From Pacificispira sp002696645 (GTDB taxonomy: Bacteria > Pseudomonadota > Alphaproteobacteria > UBA8366 > Aestuariispiraceae), in NCBI RefSeq assembly GCF_048892425.1, contig NZ_JBLZHU010000009.1, positions 137,614-201,613 of the forward strand: a stretch of 64,000 bases of DNA, written 5' to 3'. This document shows, piece after piece, positions 44,252 through 53,081 of the stretch. The position numbers were made by a program, and so were the translations under genes. The notes beneath the pieces are model-generated. The model ran no database searches, was not told the DNA's origin, and saw only the letters and a program-made list of their open reading frames with translations. Every line of letters begins with the position of its first letter. Within the stretch, counting starts at the first letter, position 1.

Positions 44252-44716
44252 TTAGGCGGCTTTCTTTTCCAGCGCCTTTTGCTTGGGTTTTGCCGTCGTG
44301 GTGATGCTCACCGTGCGCGGCTTTGCTTCTTCCGGCACTTCGCGTTTCAGGGCGATGTGCAGCAGGCCGTGTTCCAGTTTCGCTTCGGCCACTTTGATAT
44401 GGTCGGCAAGGCTGAAGCGACGCTCAAACGCACGCTCTGCTATGCCGCGATGCAGGAAGTGACGCTCCACGGTTTCATCGCTCTGGGCGATCTTGCCGGT
44501 CACGGTCAGCGTGTTTTCCTGAACGGTGATGTCCAGGTCGTCTTCCGAAAAGCCTGCCACGGCCATGGAAATGGCATAGGCGTCGTCGTCCAGCTTTTCG
44601 ATGTTGTAAGGGGGATAGGTTGGAACCTGTTCGCTGGCCAGGGAATCCATCGTCCGGGCCAGACGGTCAAAACCAACAGTGGTCCGCAACAGCGGGGTCA
44701 TATCGAATGCACGCAT
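44252..44716 (-). CDS. Small heat-shock protein (Hsp20/IbpA family)
   Basis: A 154-residue chaperone. The alpha-crystallin domain spans residues about 35-135: YPPYNIEKLDDDAYAISMAV, then LDITVQENTLTVTGKIAQSD, FLHRGIAERAFERRFSLADH and VAEAKLEHGLLHIALKREVPEE, with the IPxxx-like end. The first 34 residues (MTPLLRTTVGFDRLARTMDS) and the Lys-rich tail are typical of IbpA-like proteins of alphaproteobacteria. It binds unfolding proteins without ATP. No CIRCE or ROSE element was found in the 240 bp upstream. Confidence 0.9.
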   Translation of the reverse strand: MRAFDMTPLLRTTVGFDRLARTMDSLASEQVPTYPPYNIEKLDDDAYAISMAVAGFSEDDLDITVQENTLTVTGKIAQSDETVERHFLHRGIAERAFERRFSLADHIKVAEAKLEHGLLHIALKREVPEEAKPRTVSITTTAKPKQKALEKKAA

Positions 44717-44896
44717 GTCTAAGTCTCCTCAAGTTAGAGCGAGAGTGATGTTAGAACCGCCCCAGATCAGGCGACGGTCCGCTATGCCGTCTTAAGGCTG
44801 CGCCTGTTTGTGAACCCCAATCGGGCGTTCGACAGGACTGCCTCTCGACAGGTTAAATTTGGGGTGACGATTTTAGGCGTTCAAGAGGGGGAGGGT

Positions 44897-44930
44897 TAAA
44901 AAAATTGGGGCGACCCGAAGATCGCCCCAA
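44897..44930 (-). terminator. Rho-independent terminator of rpmE
   Basis: TTGGGGCGA (44905-44913) pairs perfectly with TCGCCCCAA (44922-44930), and on the reverse strand is followed by seven T. It lies 26 bp after the rpmE stop codon. Confidence 0.9.
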
Positions 44931-44956
44931 TATCGTCTGACCCAAAGAAAACCTGA

Positions 44957-45181
44957 TTAGGATTTCAGGCCGAAATTCGCAAAGCGCTTGTTGAAGCGAT
45001 CCAACTGACCCGACGCCATCAGCTTGCCGGTACCGCCAGTCCAGGCCGGGTGGCCGGTCGGGTCGATGTCCAGGCGCATTTCGTCGCCTTCCTTGCCCCA
45101 GGTAGAGCGCGTCTTATAGGTCGTTCCATCGGTCATGATGACGGTGATGGTGTGGTAGTCTGGATGGATATCCTGTTTCAT
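44957..45181 (-). CDS. rpmE: 50S ribosomal protein L31, zinc-independent form
   Basis: A 74-residue protein from MKQDIHPDYHTITVIMTDGT (45181); the open frame extends 12 codons further but without family similarity. It has TRSTWGKEGDEMRLDIDPTGHPAWTGG and FNKRFANFG, typical of alphaproteobacterial L31. It contains no cysteine, so it cannot bind zinc as the E. coli RpmE does; it would not be a zinc store. Confidence 0.93.
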   Translation of the reverse strand: MKQDIHPDYHTITVIMTDGTTYKTRSTWGKEGDEMRLDIDPTGHPAWTGGTGKLMASGQLDRFNKRFANFGLKS

Positions 45182-45390
45182 CGCGCGTAAGCTCCAAAGC
45201 CGTTGAGGACGCGCCACGGCGCGAAAACCCTCTGAAAAAAGTTCGTATCAGGCGCGGCTTTTACCCTTCGACTCCCGGCAATGCAAATGATTTCTGTCGA
45301 ATTGCCCATCGACGCGGTCTGCGGTTCGGCGCTAGACTGTCGTGGGGAGGCGGCAACCGCTTGTCACATTTTGCTAAAGGAGTAGGAGTC

Positions 45391-45660
45391 ATGACGCATT
45401 TCCTTGTTTCCGAAGAAAAGCCCGACGGCCATCGGTTGGAAGATTTGCTGCGGATTGTTCGCAAGGATGTTTTGCTCCGATGCACGAAGATCACAGATGA
45501 TACCCGCCCGGAAGCTCAGCTGGTTCTTTCCAACAATATCAAAGTGCTGGAGCATCTGTCAGAGGCGATCAAACTGGCTGAATCTTCGACACATATCTTA
45601 GATAAGGCCTTTGGCCCCAGTCAGGCTTCCCAGGGGGGGCCTCCTCGCATTGGGACCTGA
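45391..45660 (+). CDS. Conserved hypothetical protein, 89 residues
   Basis: A small helical protein starting MTHFLVSEEKPDGHRLEDLL (45391), with AAAGGAG and GGAG upstream. It contains LRIVRKDVLLRCTKITDDTR, then LVLSNNIKVLEHLSEAIKLAE and the ending LDKAFGPSQ. I recall similar small alphaproteobacterial proteins of unknown function. No Cys pairs, signal peptide or membrane segment. It is followed by a terminator shared with the converging glutamine-synthetase-like gene. Confidence 0.75.
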   Translation: MTHFLVSEEKPDGHRLEDLLRIVRKDVLLRCTKITDDTRPEAQLVLSNNIKVLEHLSEAIKLAESSTHILDKAFGPSQASQGGPPRIGT

Positions 45661-45671
45661 TTACAAAATTG

Positions 45672-45701
45672 CCACCCCCGCAGGGGATTGCGCGGGGGTG
45701 G
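45672..45701. terminator. Bidirectional hairpin between converging genes
   Basis: CCACCCCCGC (45672-45681) pairs perfectly with GCGGGGGTGG (45692-45701). It lies 12 bp after the 89-residue gene and 26 bp after the PuuA-like gene; T tracts are poor on both sides. Confidence 0.6.
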
Positions 45702-45726
45702 GGTTACTAAAGGGCGGGGGTGATGA

Positions 45727-47088
45727 TCAGACGTTCAGTAACAGGTTTTCGCGTTCCCACGAGCTGATAACCCGTTGATACAAATCGTATTCATGGTTTT
45801 TAACGTCCATATAGGCGCGGGCGAAATGCTCGCCAAGGGTTTCTTTCAAAGGCTTTGAGTAGTTCAGCTTTTGCAGGGCATCCCCCTGATGGCGCGGCAG
45901 CGCAAAAGCAAAACGATAGGCATCGCCTTCCACCGGATTGGATGGCTCAATCTTCTCCTTAATTCCCAAATATCCGCAGGCCAGGGTCGCCGCCATGGCC
46001 AGATAGGGATTTGCATCGGACCCAGCCAGCCGATTTTCGATCCGTCGTGATTCGGGCGAAGAGTCCGGAATGCGCAGGCCGCAGGTGCGGTTGTCATGCC
46101 CCCAATGCACATTGATCGGCGCATCGGAATAGCGCGCGATACGGCGATAGCTGTTCACATTGGGTGCCATCAAGGGCATTGCGGCCGGCAGATAGCGCTG
46201 GAGCCCCCCAATGTAATGCAGCAGTGTTTTCGAATCTTTTCCGGTCTTTGTGGAGAAGACATTTTTGCCCGTATACATATCGACCAATGACTGGTGGATA
46301 TGCATGGAGGAACCGGGCTGATTCTGGTGCGGCTTTGCCATGAAGGTCGCGTAGATGTCGTGACGCAGGGCGGCTTGTCGGACCAGGCGTTTGAACAGAA
46401 AGACCTGATCCGCCAATTCCAATGGATTGCCGTGATTGAAGTTGATTTCCATCTGCGCGGCCCCAGCCTCATGCGCCATGGTGTCGACATCCAGTTCCGC
46501 AGCCTCGCAGAAATCATAAATGTCTTCGACGATGGGATCGAACTCGTTGGCGGCTTCGATACCATAGGCTTGGCGACCAGATTCCTGGCGGCCCGACGCC
46601 CCAATGGGGGGTTCCAGGGGATAGTCAGGATCCAGGTTCTTTTTCACAAAATAGAATTCTAACTCCGGCGCAACGATTGGCTGAAGGCCCTTTTTGGCAA
46701 AAAGTTCCAGGATATTCTTTAGCACAAAACGCGGTGAGAAACTGACCGGTGAGCCATCCAGATGATAGGCGTCGCAAATCACTTGGGCGACAGGGTCAGG
46801 ATACCAGGGCACGATGCGAATGGTGTTGTTATCGGGGACCATTGCAATGTCACGATTGGTGTCTGCAACGGCTTCGGTATCCAGCACAAATTCACCGGTG
46901 ACAGTCTGAATGAAAAGACATTCTGGAACACGCAGGCTGCGGTCTTCCAGGCTTTTCAGAAACTTGTTTGAGGGCAGAATTTTGCCCCGCGCGATGCCGG
47001 ACATGTCGGGCAGAAGACATTCAACCTCGTCCACATTTCGCGATTTTAGCCATTCACTTAAATTGGTCACGTTAGCCTCACTATCCAT
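45727..47088 (-). CDS. Glutamine synthetase family ligase (PuuA-like)
   Basis: A 453-residue GS-type enzyme. Catalytic landmarks: VAPELEFYFVKK (metal Glu), GAAQMEINFNHGNP (Glu for metal), GSSMHIHQSLVD (His), NSYRRIARYSDAPINVHWG (phosphate and glutamate binding) and the ending RIENRLAGSDANPYLAMAA. No adenylylation Tyr motif of true GlnA is seen. Members of this group ligate glutamate to amines such as putrescine (PuuA). It is divergent from a second such gene, with a PuuB-like oxidase beyond that, so polyamine or related amine catabolism is likely. Which amine is not determinable here. Confidence 0.85.
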   Translation of the reverse strand: MDSEANVTNLSEWLKSRNVDEVECLLPDMSGIARGKILPSNKFLKSLEDRSLRVPECLFIQTVTGEFVLDTEAVADTNRDIAMVPDNNTIRIVPWYPDPVAQVICDAYHLDGSPVSFSPRFVLKNILELFAKKGLQPIVAPELEFYFVKKNLDPDYPLEPPIGASGRQESGRQAYGIEAANEFDPIVEDIYDFCEAAELDVDTMAHEAGAAQMEINFNHGNPLELADQVFLFKRLVRQAALRHDIYATFMAKPHQNQPGSSMHIHQSLVDMYTGKNVFSTKTGKDSKTLLHYIGGLQRYLPAAMPLMAPNVNSYRRIARYSDAPINVHWGHDNRTCGLRIPDSSPESRRIENRLAGSDANPYLAMAATLACGYLGIKEKIEPSNPVEGDAYRFAFALPRHQGDALQKLNYSKPLKETLGEHFARAYMDVKNHEYDLYQRVISSWERENLLLNV

Positions 47089-47146
47089 ACGGATCAGTTT
47101 TCTAGAGATTAATAGTTACCACAAAAACACATCCGTCCCTGATTCG

Positions 47147-47203
47147 GTGTGAATCACACGCCTTACTGGATGAAAAAAGCATGGCGCTGCGATTGTGATC
47201 ACA
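47147..47203. promoter_or_regulatory. Two TGTGA/TCACA palindromes between the divergent PuuA-like genes
   Basis: GTGTGAATCACAC (47147-47159) and TGTGATCACA (47194-47203) are both perfect palindromes with the same half-site, TGTGA, one with a 1-bp centre and one without. Centres are about 45 bp apart in the 197-bp divergent region. A shared amine-responsive repressor is likely; its gene is not obvious nearby. They differ from CRP sites, which have a 6-bp spacer. Confidence 0.6.
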
Positions 47204-47285
47204 TTTTTTATGCCTTATACTTCTGGCTATCCGCAAGCGCTAATCAATTCTTATCCACAAGGTTTCACGCGTAACCAAGCGATAT

Positions 47286-48689
47286 ATGAAAGCAGATATT
47301 AAAATGACCAGTTGGCTCAGCAAACAGGAAGTGGACGCCTTTGTCGAAGCGAATCCCGGCTTGAAAGGGGTCGATATGATCGTGCCGGATATGTGTGGTA
47401 TCCTGCGCGGCAAACGCATCGGCGTGGAAGCGATCGACAAATTGTATGAGGGTGGGATTGCTCTTCCTGGATCTACTTATCTGCTGGATTCCACCGGGCG
47501 CAATTGCGAAACCATTGAATATGGCACACGGGATGGGGACCCCGATTGTAACTGTCTGGGCGTGGCGGGCACGTTGAAACCCGTGCCCTGGGCCAATGCG
47601 CCAACCGGACAGGTGATCGCGTCGATGGTCACGCAGGACGGCGATCCGTACTTTGCAGATCCGCGCTACATTCTGGCGCGTGCAGCCCAGCCTTTGGTGG
47701 ATATGGGGTATACGCCCGTGACCGCTATCGAATTGGAATTTTATCTGTTGGATGGAAAACTGGACGCTAAGGGCTGTCCGGAAATGGCGACATCGCCAAC
47801 CACGGGCCAGCGTCAGACCACCACTCAGGTCTATGGCATTGATGAATTATATGAATTCGAAGACTTCCTGACCGATGTGGAAGACGCCTGTGTGGCGCAG
47901 GATGTGCCGGCCGATACCGCAACGGCAGAATACGGGCCGGGGCAGTATGAAATCAATCTGCACCATGTGGATGATCCGATTAAGGCCTGTGACGATGCTG
48001 TATTATTAAAACGCATCATCAAGGGCGTTGCGCGCAAGCATGGTATGATCGCGACCTTCATGGCCAAGCCGTTTTCGGAATTGGCGGGATGTGGCATGCA
48101 CATCCATATCAGCCTGCTGGACAAGAACGGTAACAACATTTTTGCGGGTCCCATGGATCCTGAAATCGGCCTTCCAGCGTCTAAGGCGTTGCGCCATGCA
48201 ATCGGGGGACTGGCGAAGACGACGGCTGATGGCATGGCGGTCTTTGCCCCGAATGCAAACTCGTATCGGCGCTTTCAGGCAAATTCCTATGCCCCCATCA
48301 ATACCGCCTGGGGGGTTGATAATCGCACGGTATCACTGCGCATTCCCCGCGCGGATGCAAAGGGGATGCGGGTGGAACACCGTATTGCCGGGGCAGACGC
48401 CAATCCCTATTTGACGATGGCGACCGTTCTGGCAGGTATCCATCACGGGCTGACCAATAAGATCGATCCGGGCCCGATTGAGCGCAACAATGCCTATGAC
48501 AAGCCGGTAACGGATTTGCCGTTACGCTGGTGGCAGGCGTTGCAGACATTCTCGGAAAGCAAGGTGCTGCCGAAATATCTGGGTGCCCATTACTGTGAAA
48601 TGTTCGCCGCCGCCCGAAGCTTTGAAAATGATGCGTTTCAGGCGCAAATTCCCCCACTGGATTACGAGTGGTACCTTCGCACTGTTTAA
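47286..48689 (+). CDS. Second glutamine synthetase family ligase (PuuA-like)
   Basis: A 467-residue GS-type enzyme (461 if it starts at the ATG at 47304, MTSWLSKQEVDAF). Landmarks: AIELEFYLLDGK, TAEYGPGQYEINLHHVDDP, GCGMHIHISLLDKNGNN, NSYRRFQANSYAPINTAWGVDNRTVSLRIP-type segment and RVEHRIAGADANPYLTMA. It is only moderately similar to the divergent copy at 45727-47088, so they are old paralogues, perhaps for different amines. It ends 17 bp before the PuuB-like oxidase gene, indicating one transcript for ligation and oxidation of the glutamylated amine. Confidence 0.85.
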   Translation: MKADIKMTSWLSKQEVDAFVEANPGLKGVDMIVPDMCGILRGKRIGVEAIDKLYEGGIALPGSTYLLDSTGRNCETIEYGTRDGDPDCNCLGVAGTLKPVPWANAPTGQVIASMVTQDGDPYFADPRYILARAAQPLVDMGYTPVTAIELEFYLLDGKLDAKGCPEMATSPTTGQRQTTTQVYGIDELYEFEDFLTDVEDACVAQDVPADTATAEYGPGQYEINLHHVDDPIKACDDAVLLKRIIKGVARKHGMIATFMAKPFSELAGCGMHIHISLLDKNGNNIFAGPMDPEIGLPASKALRHAIGGLAKTTADGMAVFAPNANSYRRFQANSYAPINTAWGVDNRTVSLRIPRADAKGMRVEHRIAGADANPYLTMATVLAGIHHGLTNKIDPGPIERNNAYDKPVTDLPLRWWQALQTFSESKVLPKYLGAHYCEMFAAARSFENDAFQAQIPPLDYEWYLRTV

Positions 48690-48706
48690 TAGTTAGGTCT
48701 AAGCAC

Positions 48707-49984
48707 ATGGCAAAATTTGACGATACCCGGTCCTATTATCGCGCGACAGCCCATGCCGCGCCATCTCACCCGCAATTAGAGGGGGAGATTAAAGCCGATG
48801 TTGCCGTTCTGGGGGCGGGCTATACGGGATTGTCCGCCGCATTGGAACTGGCCGAGGCGGGCTTGTCCGTTGTGATCGTGGAGGCTGAAACCGTCGGCTT
48901 TGGCGCATCCGGGCGCAACGGCGGACAGATCTGTACGGCTTATAACAAATCCATGGCGACGATCCGCAACCGGTTTGGCGAAGAAACGGCGCGTGCCGCG
49001 TGGGATATCGCCGATGCCGCCCCGAAACTGGTTGGGGAGCGGATCAAGAAATACGGCATCGATTGTGATTTGAAATGGGGATATATGCATGCCGGTGAAA
49101 AAGCCAGCCATGTAGAAGATTTAAAAGAAACCCAGGCGGAATGGGACCAGTATGGCTATACCGGGTCCAAACTTCTGGAAGGCGCTGACCTGCGCGATAA
49201 AATCGGTTCAGAGCGATACAAGGCCGCGTTGTGGGAGCCTGGCGGCGGACATGTACATCCGCTGAATTACTGTCTGGGATTGGCACAGGCTGCCCTGAAG
49301 GCTGGGGTGAAAATCTATGAACACAGCCGCGCTATCCGTTTGGATACGGACGATAACCCGGCCATTCACACAGAAAAGGGCGTTGTTCGCGCCGATTACA
49401 TGGTCCTGGCAGGAAATGCCTATCTGCGCGAAACACAGCCCTATCTGTTTCGACGCCTGATGCCGGTGGGCAGTTACATCATCGCAACGGAACCTTTGGG
49501 GGAAAATCGCGCGAAGGGCCTGATTTCGGGCGATGAAGCCGTCACCAATTGCAGCTTTATCGTCGATTATTTTCGATTGAGCGGTGACAAGCGTATGCTG
49601 TTTGGCGGGCGCGCGACCTATTCGGGGCTTGAGCCCAATGACCTGGGGGGATTTGTCCGCCCGCGTATGCTGCATGTCTTTCCGCAGTTGGAAGATGTTA
49701 AGATCGAGCATGTCTGGGGCGGCTATATTGGGATTACCGTAGACCGGATGCCGCATGTTGGTCGCATTGGGTCGCGCACCTATTTCAGTCAGGGATATTC
49801 CGGACACGGGCTGGCATTGAGCAATATGTGTGGCAAGATATTGGCGCAGGCGATCCGTGGTCAGGCGGAACAATTTGATGTCATGAGCAGATTCAAACAT
49901 CCAATCTTTCCCGGTGGTAAATTCCGCACCCCACTGCTGACATTGGGAATGTTTTGGTATCGCATCAAGGATGCTTTGGCGTAA
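48707..49984 (+). CDS. FAD-dependent oxidase, gamma-glutamylputrescine oxidase-like
   Basis: A 425-residue flavoprotein from MAKFDDTRSYYRATAHAAP (48707). The dinucleotide-binding motif is VLGAGYTGLSAALELAEAG (residues 34-52), with VEAETVGFGASGRNGGQI typical of DAO-family oxidases such as PuuB and OrdL. The C-terminal end has VKIEHVWGGYIGITVDRMPHVG and FSQGYSGHGLALSN. It oxidises a glutamylated amine to the aldehyde with hydrogen peroxide, following the PuuA-like enzyme in the same operon. No PuuC or PuuD is in the window. Confidence 0.85.
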   Translation: MAKFDDTRSYYRATAHAAPSHPQLEGEIKADVAVLGAGYTGLSAALELAEAGLSVVIVEAETVGFGASGRNGGQICTAYNKSMATIRNRFGEETARAAWDIADAAPKLVGERIKKYGIDCDLKWGYMHAGEKASHVEDLKETQAEWDQYGYTGSKLLEGADLRDKIGSERYKAALWEPGGGHVHPLNYCLGLAQAALKAGVKIYEHSRAIRLDTDDNPAIHTEKGVVRADYMVLAGNAYLRETQPYLFRRLMPVGSYIIATEPLGENRAKGLISGDEAVTNCSFIVDYFRLSGDKRMLFGGRATYSGLEPNDLGGFVRPRMLHVFPQLEDVKIEHVWGGYIGITVDRMPHVGRIGSRTYFSQGYSGHGLALSNMCGKILAQAIRGQAEQFDVMSRFKHPIFPGGKFRTPLLTLGMFWYRIKDALA

Positions 49985-50044
49985 GGTGTTCCGGCACGAT
50001 TCCTGCACAGAATTCTTCAGGCAGGAAGATGCAAGGAAACCGTT

Positions 50045-50401
50045 ATGTTCAGCCGATTGATGAGTATCATTAAACCCGGCGATCGCCGTAAGGAGCGGCG
50101 TGTCAAAGTGCGCCTGCCTGCTGAATTGGGGGGCATTGGCGGCCGTTTGACTGATTTAAGCCTGGGGGGATTCGGCTTTTATCCGGATGCTGAAGGGCTG
50201 GAAATTGGTGATGAACTGATGGCGGTGCTCGCGCCTGATAATCTGCCGGAAATTGAAATCCCCTGTCGAATTGTTGGGGGAGATCAAGAAGGGATGGTTC
50301 TGTGTGTTGCCTTCATTAAGGTGAAGCCGGAACATTTTGAACCCCTGCAATCCATCATCATGACGCAAACCGTCGGGCAGGGCGAAAAAACGGCGGAGTA
50401 G
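50045..50401 (+). CDS. PilZ domain protein
   Basis: A 118-residue protein. The c-di-GMP signature is present: RRKERRVKVRLPAEL provides the RxxxR part and TDLSLGGFGF the (D/N)xSxxG part (residues about 16-50), followed by strands such as ELMAVLAPDNLPEIEIPCRI. Single-domain PilZ proteins bind c-di-GMP and act on a partner; none is adjacent. It lies 60 bp after the oxidase gene but is probably independent. Confidence 0.85.
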   Translation: MFSRLMSIIKPGDRRKERRVKVRLPAELGGIGGRLTDLSLGGFGFYPDAEGLEIGDELMAVLAPDNLPEIEIPCRIVGGDQEGMVLCVAFIKVKPEHFEPLQSIIMTQTVGQGEKTAE

Positions 50402-50423
50402 CGACCTGTCGGCAGTTCAACTT

Positions 50424-51050
50424 TTAGCCTAGTCTGGTCGTTAGAATCTTCAGACCCGCAGCCCCGAATGCCAGTGCAAATCCAGCTTCAAACCAGCGCC
50501 GCATCTTCGTATAGACCGCGACCAGTGCGGGGCGGGAGAAGAGCAGGGCATAGCCATGAAAGATGATCATGCTTTGCAGTCCAACGGCGACGATGATAAC
50601 GGCCAGAGAACTGGGGGTGGCATTGGCGGGCACACCGATGGCAAACAGTGACCCGAAGAATAATATTGCCTTTGGATTGGTCAGGTGAAGGGCCAAACCC
50701 TTCCCGAAGGCCGCACGCTTTGATGTAATCGTCATTGCGGTTGTCTGGGTCTTTGCCCCACGCCAGGCTGAGATTCCGGATTTCGCGGACAGAAACAAAA
50801 GATAGCCCGCCCCGAAATATCGCAGCACCTCAAAGGCCCAGGCATTGGCTTGCATGATTGCGCCCAGCCCGGCCGCTGCCATGATGGACCACATCCACGA
50901 CCCTGCTGTAATGCCAGAGGCAACAGCAAGGCCCAGCCCCCGGCCGGACGCCATAGACGTCCCGGCAATCGCCAGGGTCGCAGGACCTGGACTGCCAGCC
51001 GCCAGTAGGGCTGCACCCAGTATCAAAGGCAGGTTTATATCATCCATCAT
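50424..51050 (-). CDS. LysE/RhtB family amino-acid exporter
   Basis: A 208-residue membrane protein with about six hydrophobic segments. The LysE signature is ALLAAGSPGPATLAIAGTSMASGRGLGLAVASGITAG-like at residues 13-47, in which GPATL is the core, and later LHLTNPKAILFFGSLFAI. Exports an amino acid or similar metabolite. Its stop converges with pilZ, and it lies 72 bp downstream of ald on the same strand, so it may export surplus alanine, which is only an inference. Confidence 0.85.
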   Translation of the reverse strand: MMDDINLPLILGAALLAAGSPGPATLAIAGTSMASGRGLGLAVASGITAGSWMWSIMAAAGLGAIMQANAWAFEVLRYFGAGYLLFLSAKSGISAWRGAKTQTTAMTITSKRAAFGKGLALHLTNPKAILFFGSLFAIGVPANATPSSLAVIIVAVGLQSMIIFHGYALLFSRPALVAVYTKMRRWFEAGFALAFGAAGLKILTTRLG

Positions 51051-51122
51051 GGCGTCAATCCTGTTGGACGCCCGCCCGGTTCACAACCGCAACTTTTTCA
51101 CAGGTCTTGTTCAGGTCTATCC

Positions 51123-52250
51123 TCAGTACGGAATACCCAGCGCTTCTTCGGGCGCAGTGAAGGGCAGATCATGGGCCTCGGCAACCGCCTTATAGGTGAT
51201 TTGACCCTTATGAACATTCAGACCCTGGCGCAGATGCGTGTCATGGGCCAGGGCACTGCGATAGCCATGATTGGCCAGCGCCAGCGTGAAGGGCAGGGTT
51301 GCATTGTTCAGGGCAAAAGTGGATGTCCGCGCCACGGCGCCTGGCATATTAGCCACACAATAATGCACGACACCTTCTTCGATAAAGATCGGGTCGGCAT
51401 GAGTGGTGGGGCGGGATGTTTCCAGGCAACCGCCCTGATCAATGGCGATATCGACGACGACAGATCCGTCCAGCATGGTTTGCAGCATCGCGCGGGTGAT
51501 CAATTTTGGTGCAGCCGCGCCGGGCACCAGAACCGCGCCGATGACCAAGTCAGAATCCTGCACGCTGCGTTCAATGGCATCGACGGTTGAATATAAGGTC
51601 TTCAGGCCGGTTCCTCGAAACTCATCATCCAGTTGTGTGATGCGGGCAATGTTCCGCTCCAGGATTGTCACCTCTGCCCCCATGCCAAGCGCGACCCGCG
51701 CCGCATTGGTTCCAGAAACACCGCCGCCAATGACCAGAACTTTGGCTGGCAGAACGCCCGGCACGCCGCCCATCAGAACACCGCGCCCGCCTTGCGCCTT
51801 TTCCAGGCAATGCGCGCCAGCCTGGGCGGCCATGCGCCCGGCGACTTCGCTCATCGGGGCCAAAAGGGGGAGGCCGCCGCGCGGGCTGGTCACGGTTTCA
51901 TAGGCGATCGCGATACAGCCGGACTCCATCAATCCCTTGGTTTGCGGCAGATCGGGGGCCAGATGCAAATAGGTGAACAGCAATTGATCTTCCCGCAGCA
52001 TCTTGCATTCGGTGGCTTGGGGTTCTTTGACCTTCACAATCATTTCGGCTGATTTGAAGACGTCCTCTGCGCTGCCAAGGATTTTCGCGCCGGCTGCCTG
52101 ATAGTCCTTGTCGCTGACCCCGATGCCTTCTCCGGCTTGGGTTTCCACAACGACGTCATGTCCGTTGTGACACAATTCCCGAACCGCAAACGGGACCAGC
52201 CCAACGCGAAACTCGTTATTCTTGATTTCCTTTGGCACACCAATGCGCAT
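51123..52250 (-). CDS. ald: Alanine dehydrogenase
   Basis: A 375-residue enzyme for the NAD-dependent conversion of L-alanine to pyruvate and ammonia. It begins MRIGVPKEIKNNEFRVGLVP, with LFTYLHLAPD (His catalytic), SEVAGRMAAQAGAHCLE, the nucleotide-binding VLVIGGGVSGTNAARVALGMGAEV and VVHYCVANMPGAVARTST-type sequence near residue 300. Length and motifs are complete. Divergent from an Lrp-family regulator across 164 bp with a perfect palindrome, so its expression is likely alanine-controlled. Confidence 0.95.
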   Translation of the reverse strand: MRIGVPKEIKNNEFRVGLVPFAVRELCHNGHDVVVETQAGEGIGVSDKDYQAAGAKILGSAEDVFKSAEMIVKVKEPQATECKMLREDQLLFTYLHLAPDLPQTKGLMESGCIAIAYETVTSPRGGLPLLAPMSEVAGRMAAQAGAHCLEKAQGGRGVLMGGVPGVLPAKVLVIGGGVSGTNAARVALGMGAEVTILERNIARITQLDDEFRGTGLKTLYSTVDAIERSVQDSDLVIGAVLVPGAAAPKLITRAMLQTMLDGSVVVDIAIDQGGCLETSRPTTHADPIFIEEGVVHYCVANMPGAVARTSTFALNNATLPFTLALANHGYRSALAHDTHLRQGLNVHKGQITYKAVAEAHDLPFTAPEEALGIPY

Positions 52251-52384
52251 GATTGTTTCCCCTTCGGTCTTATCGGGATTGTGGCTTATCGGGATTGTGG
52301 CAGGTCCCGCTGATTTTGATGCGTGATCCTACGCTTGTTCGATGGAAATGTACTTGCGAACACGTTGGAATTTTACGATGCTTT

Positions 52385-52399
52385 TGCATAATTTATGCA
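52385..52399. promoter_or_regulatory. Lrp/AldR-type operator between ald and its regulator
   Basis: TGCATAATTTATGCA is a perfect 15-bp palindrome (7-1-7) lying 16 bp before the regulator start codon in the ald-lrp divergent region. The AT-rich centre and dyad suit an Lrp/AsnC family dimer. The rest of the divergent region has no other clear dyad. Confidence 0.7.
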
Positions 52400-52414
52400 G
52401 AATAATGAATTAAA

Positions 52415-52903
52415 ATGCAGGATTATTCGAGAATGAAGCTGGACGCCGTAGATATCGCCATTCTGGCCGCGATGCAGGAAAATGCCCGTATCACCATTTC
52501 CGACCTGGCGGATCGGCTGCATGTCGTTGCCTCAACCTGTCAGCGTCGATTGACCCGGTTAGAGGAGAACGGGGTCATTCAGCAATATACCGCGCTGTTG
52601 AATGAAGACGCATTGGGTTATGAAGCGGGCGTGGTGGTGCAGATCGCGCTGGATAGCCAAAGCGAGACTGCATTGAATGCCTTTGAATGCGCCGTGGTGG
52701 AAATCCCGGAAGTGGTGGAATGCCATTTGATGGCAGGGGAGTCTGATTATCTGGTGCGGCTTGTCGTGCGCGATATGCGGGATTTCGAGCGGATTCATAA
52801 GGCGCATCTGTCCAGGCTGCCGCATGTCACGCGCATTCAGTCCAATATGGCGCTGCGTCGGATTGTCCGCAAATCGCCGCCCCTGCCGAATGCTGTTGAA
52901 TGA
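52415..52903 (+). CDS. Lrp/AsnC family regulator, probably of ald
   Basis: A 162-residue regulator. The N-terminal winged helix is in LDAVDIAILAAMQENARITI followed by LADRLHVVASTCQRRLTRLEENGVI; the C-terminal RAM domain includes VVEIPEVVECHLMAGESDYLVRLVV. It may begin at the second Met (52433, MKLDAVD). Divergent from alanine dehydrogenase, as AldR/Lrp regulators usually are, so alanine is the probable effector. Confidence 0.9.
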   Translation: MQDYSRMKLDAVDIAILAAMQENARITISDLADRLHVVASTCQRRLTRLEENGVIQQYTALLNEDALGYEAGVVVQIALDSQSETALNAFECAVVEIPEVVECHLMAGESDYLVRLVVRDMRDFERIHKAHLSRLPHVTRIQSNMALRRIVRKSPPLPNAVE

Positions 52904-53081
52904 CGAATACGGGTCGGAAGGGTGCAGTGGGCATGGGGTCGCATGAATGATAAATTGCGGCGCAAGGCGATGCGCCGGTCACTTTCGGCTGGTGTCTTTA
53001 GACAGGATGCTTGATCAAGCCATATGATCGCTGTACCGCTGCGATATCTGTTCATTTTGTTCCTGCCTTTAGGAGTTTGCT

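Noticed and set aside
44717..44956. Possible ROSE or CIRCE heat-shock element before hsp20
   Set aside because: No CIRCE inverted repeat and no convincing hairpin covering the Shine-Dalgarno was found.
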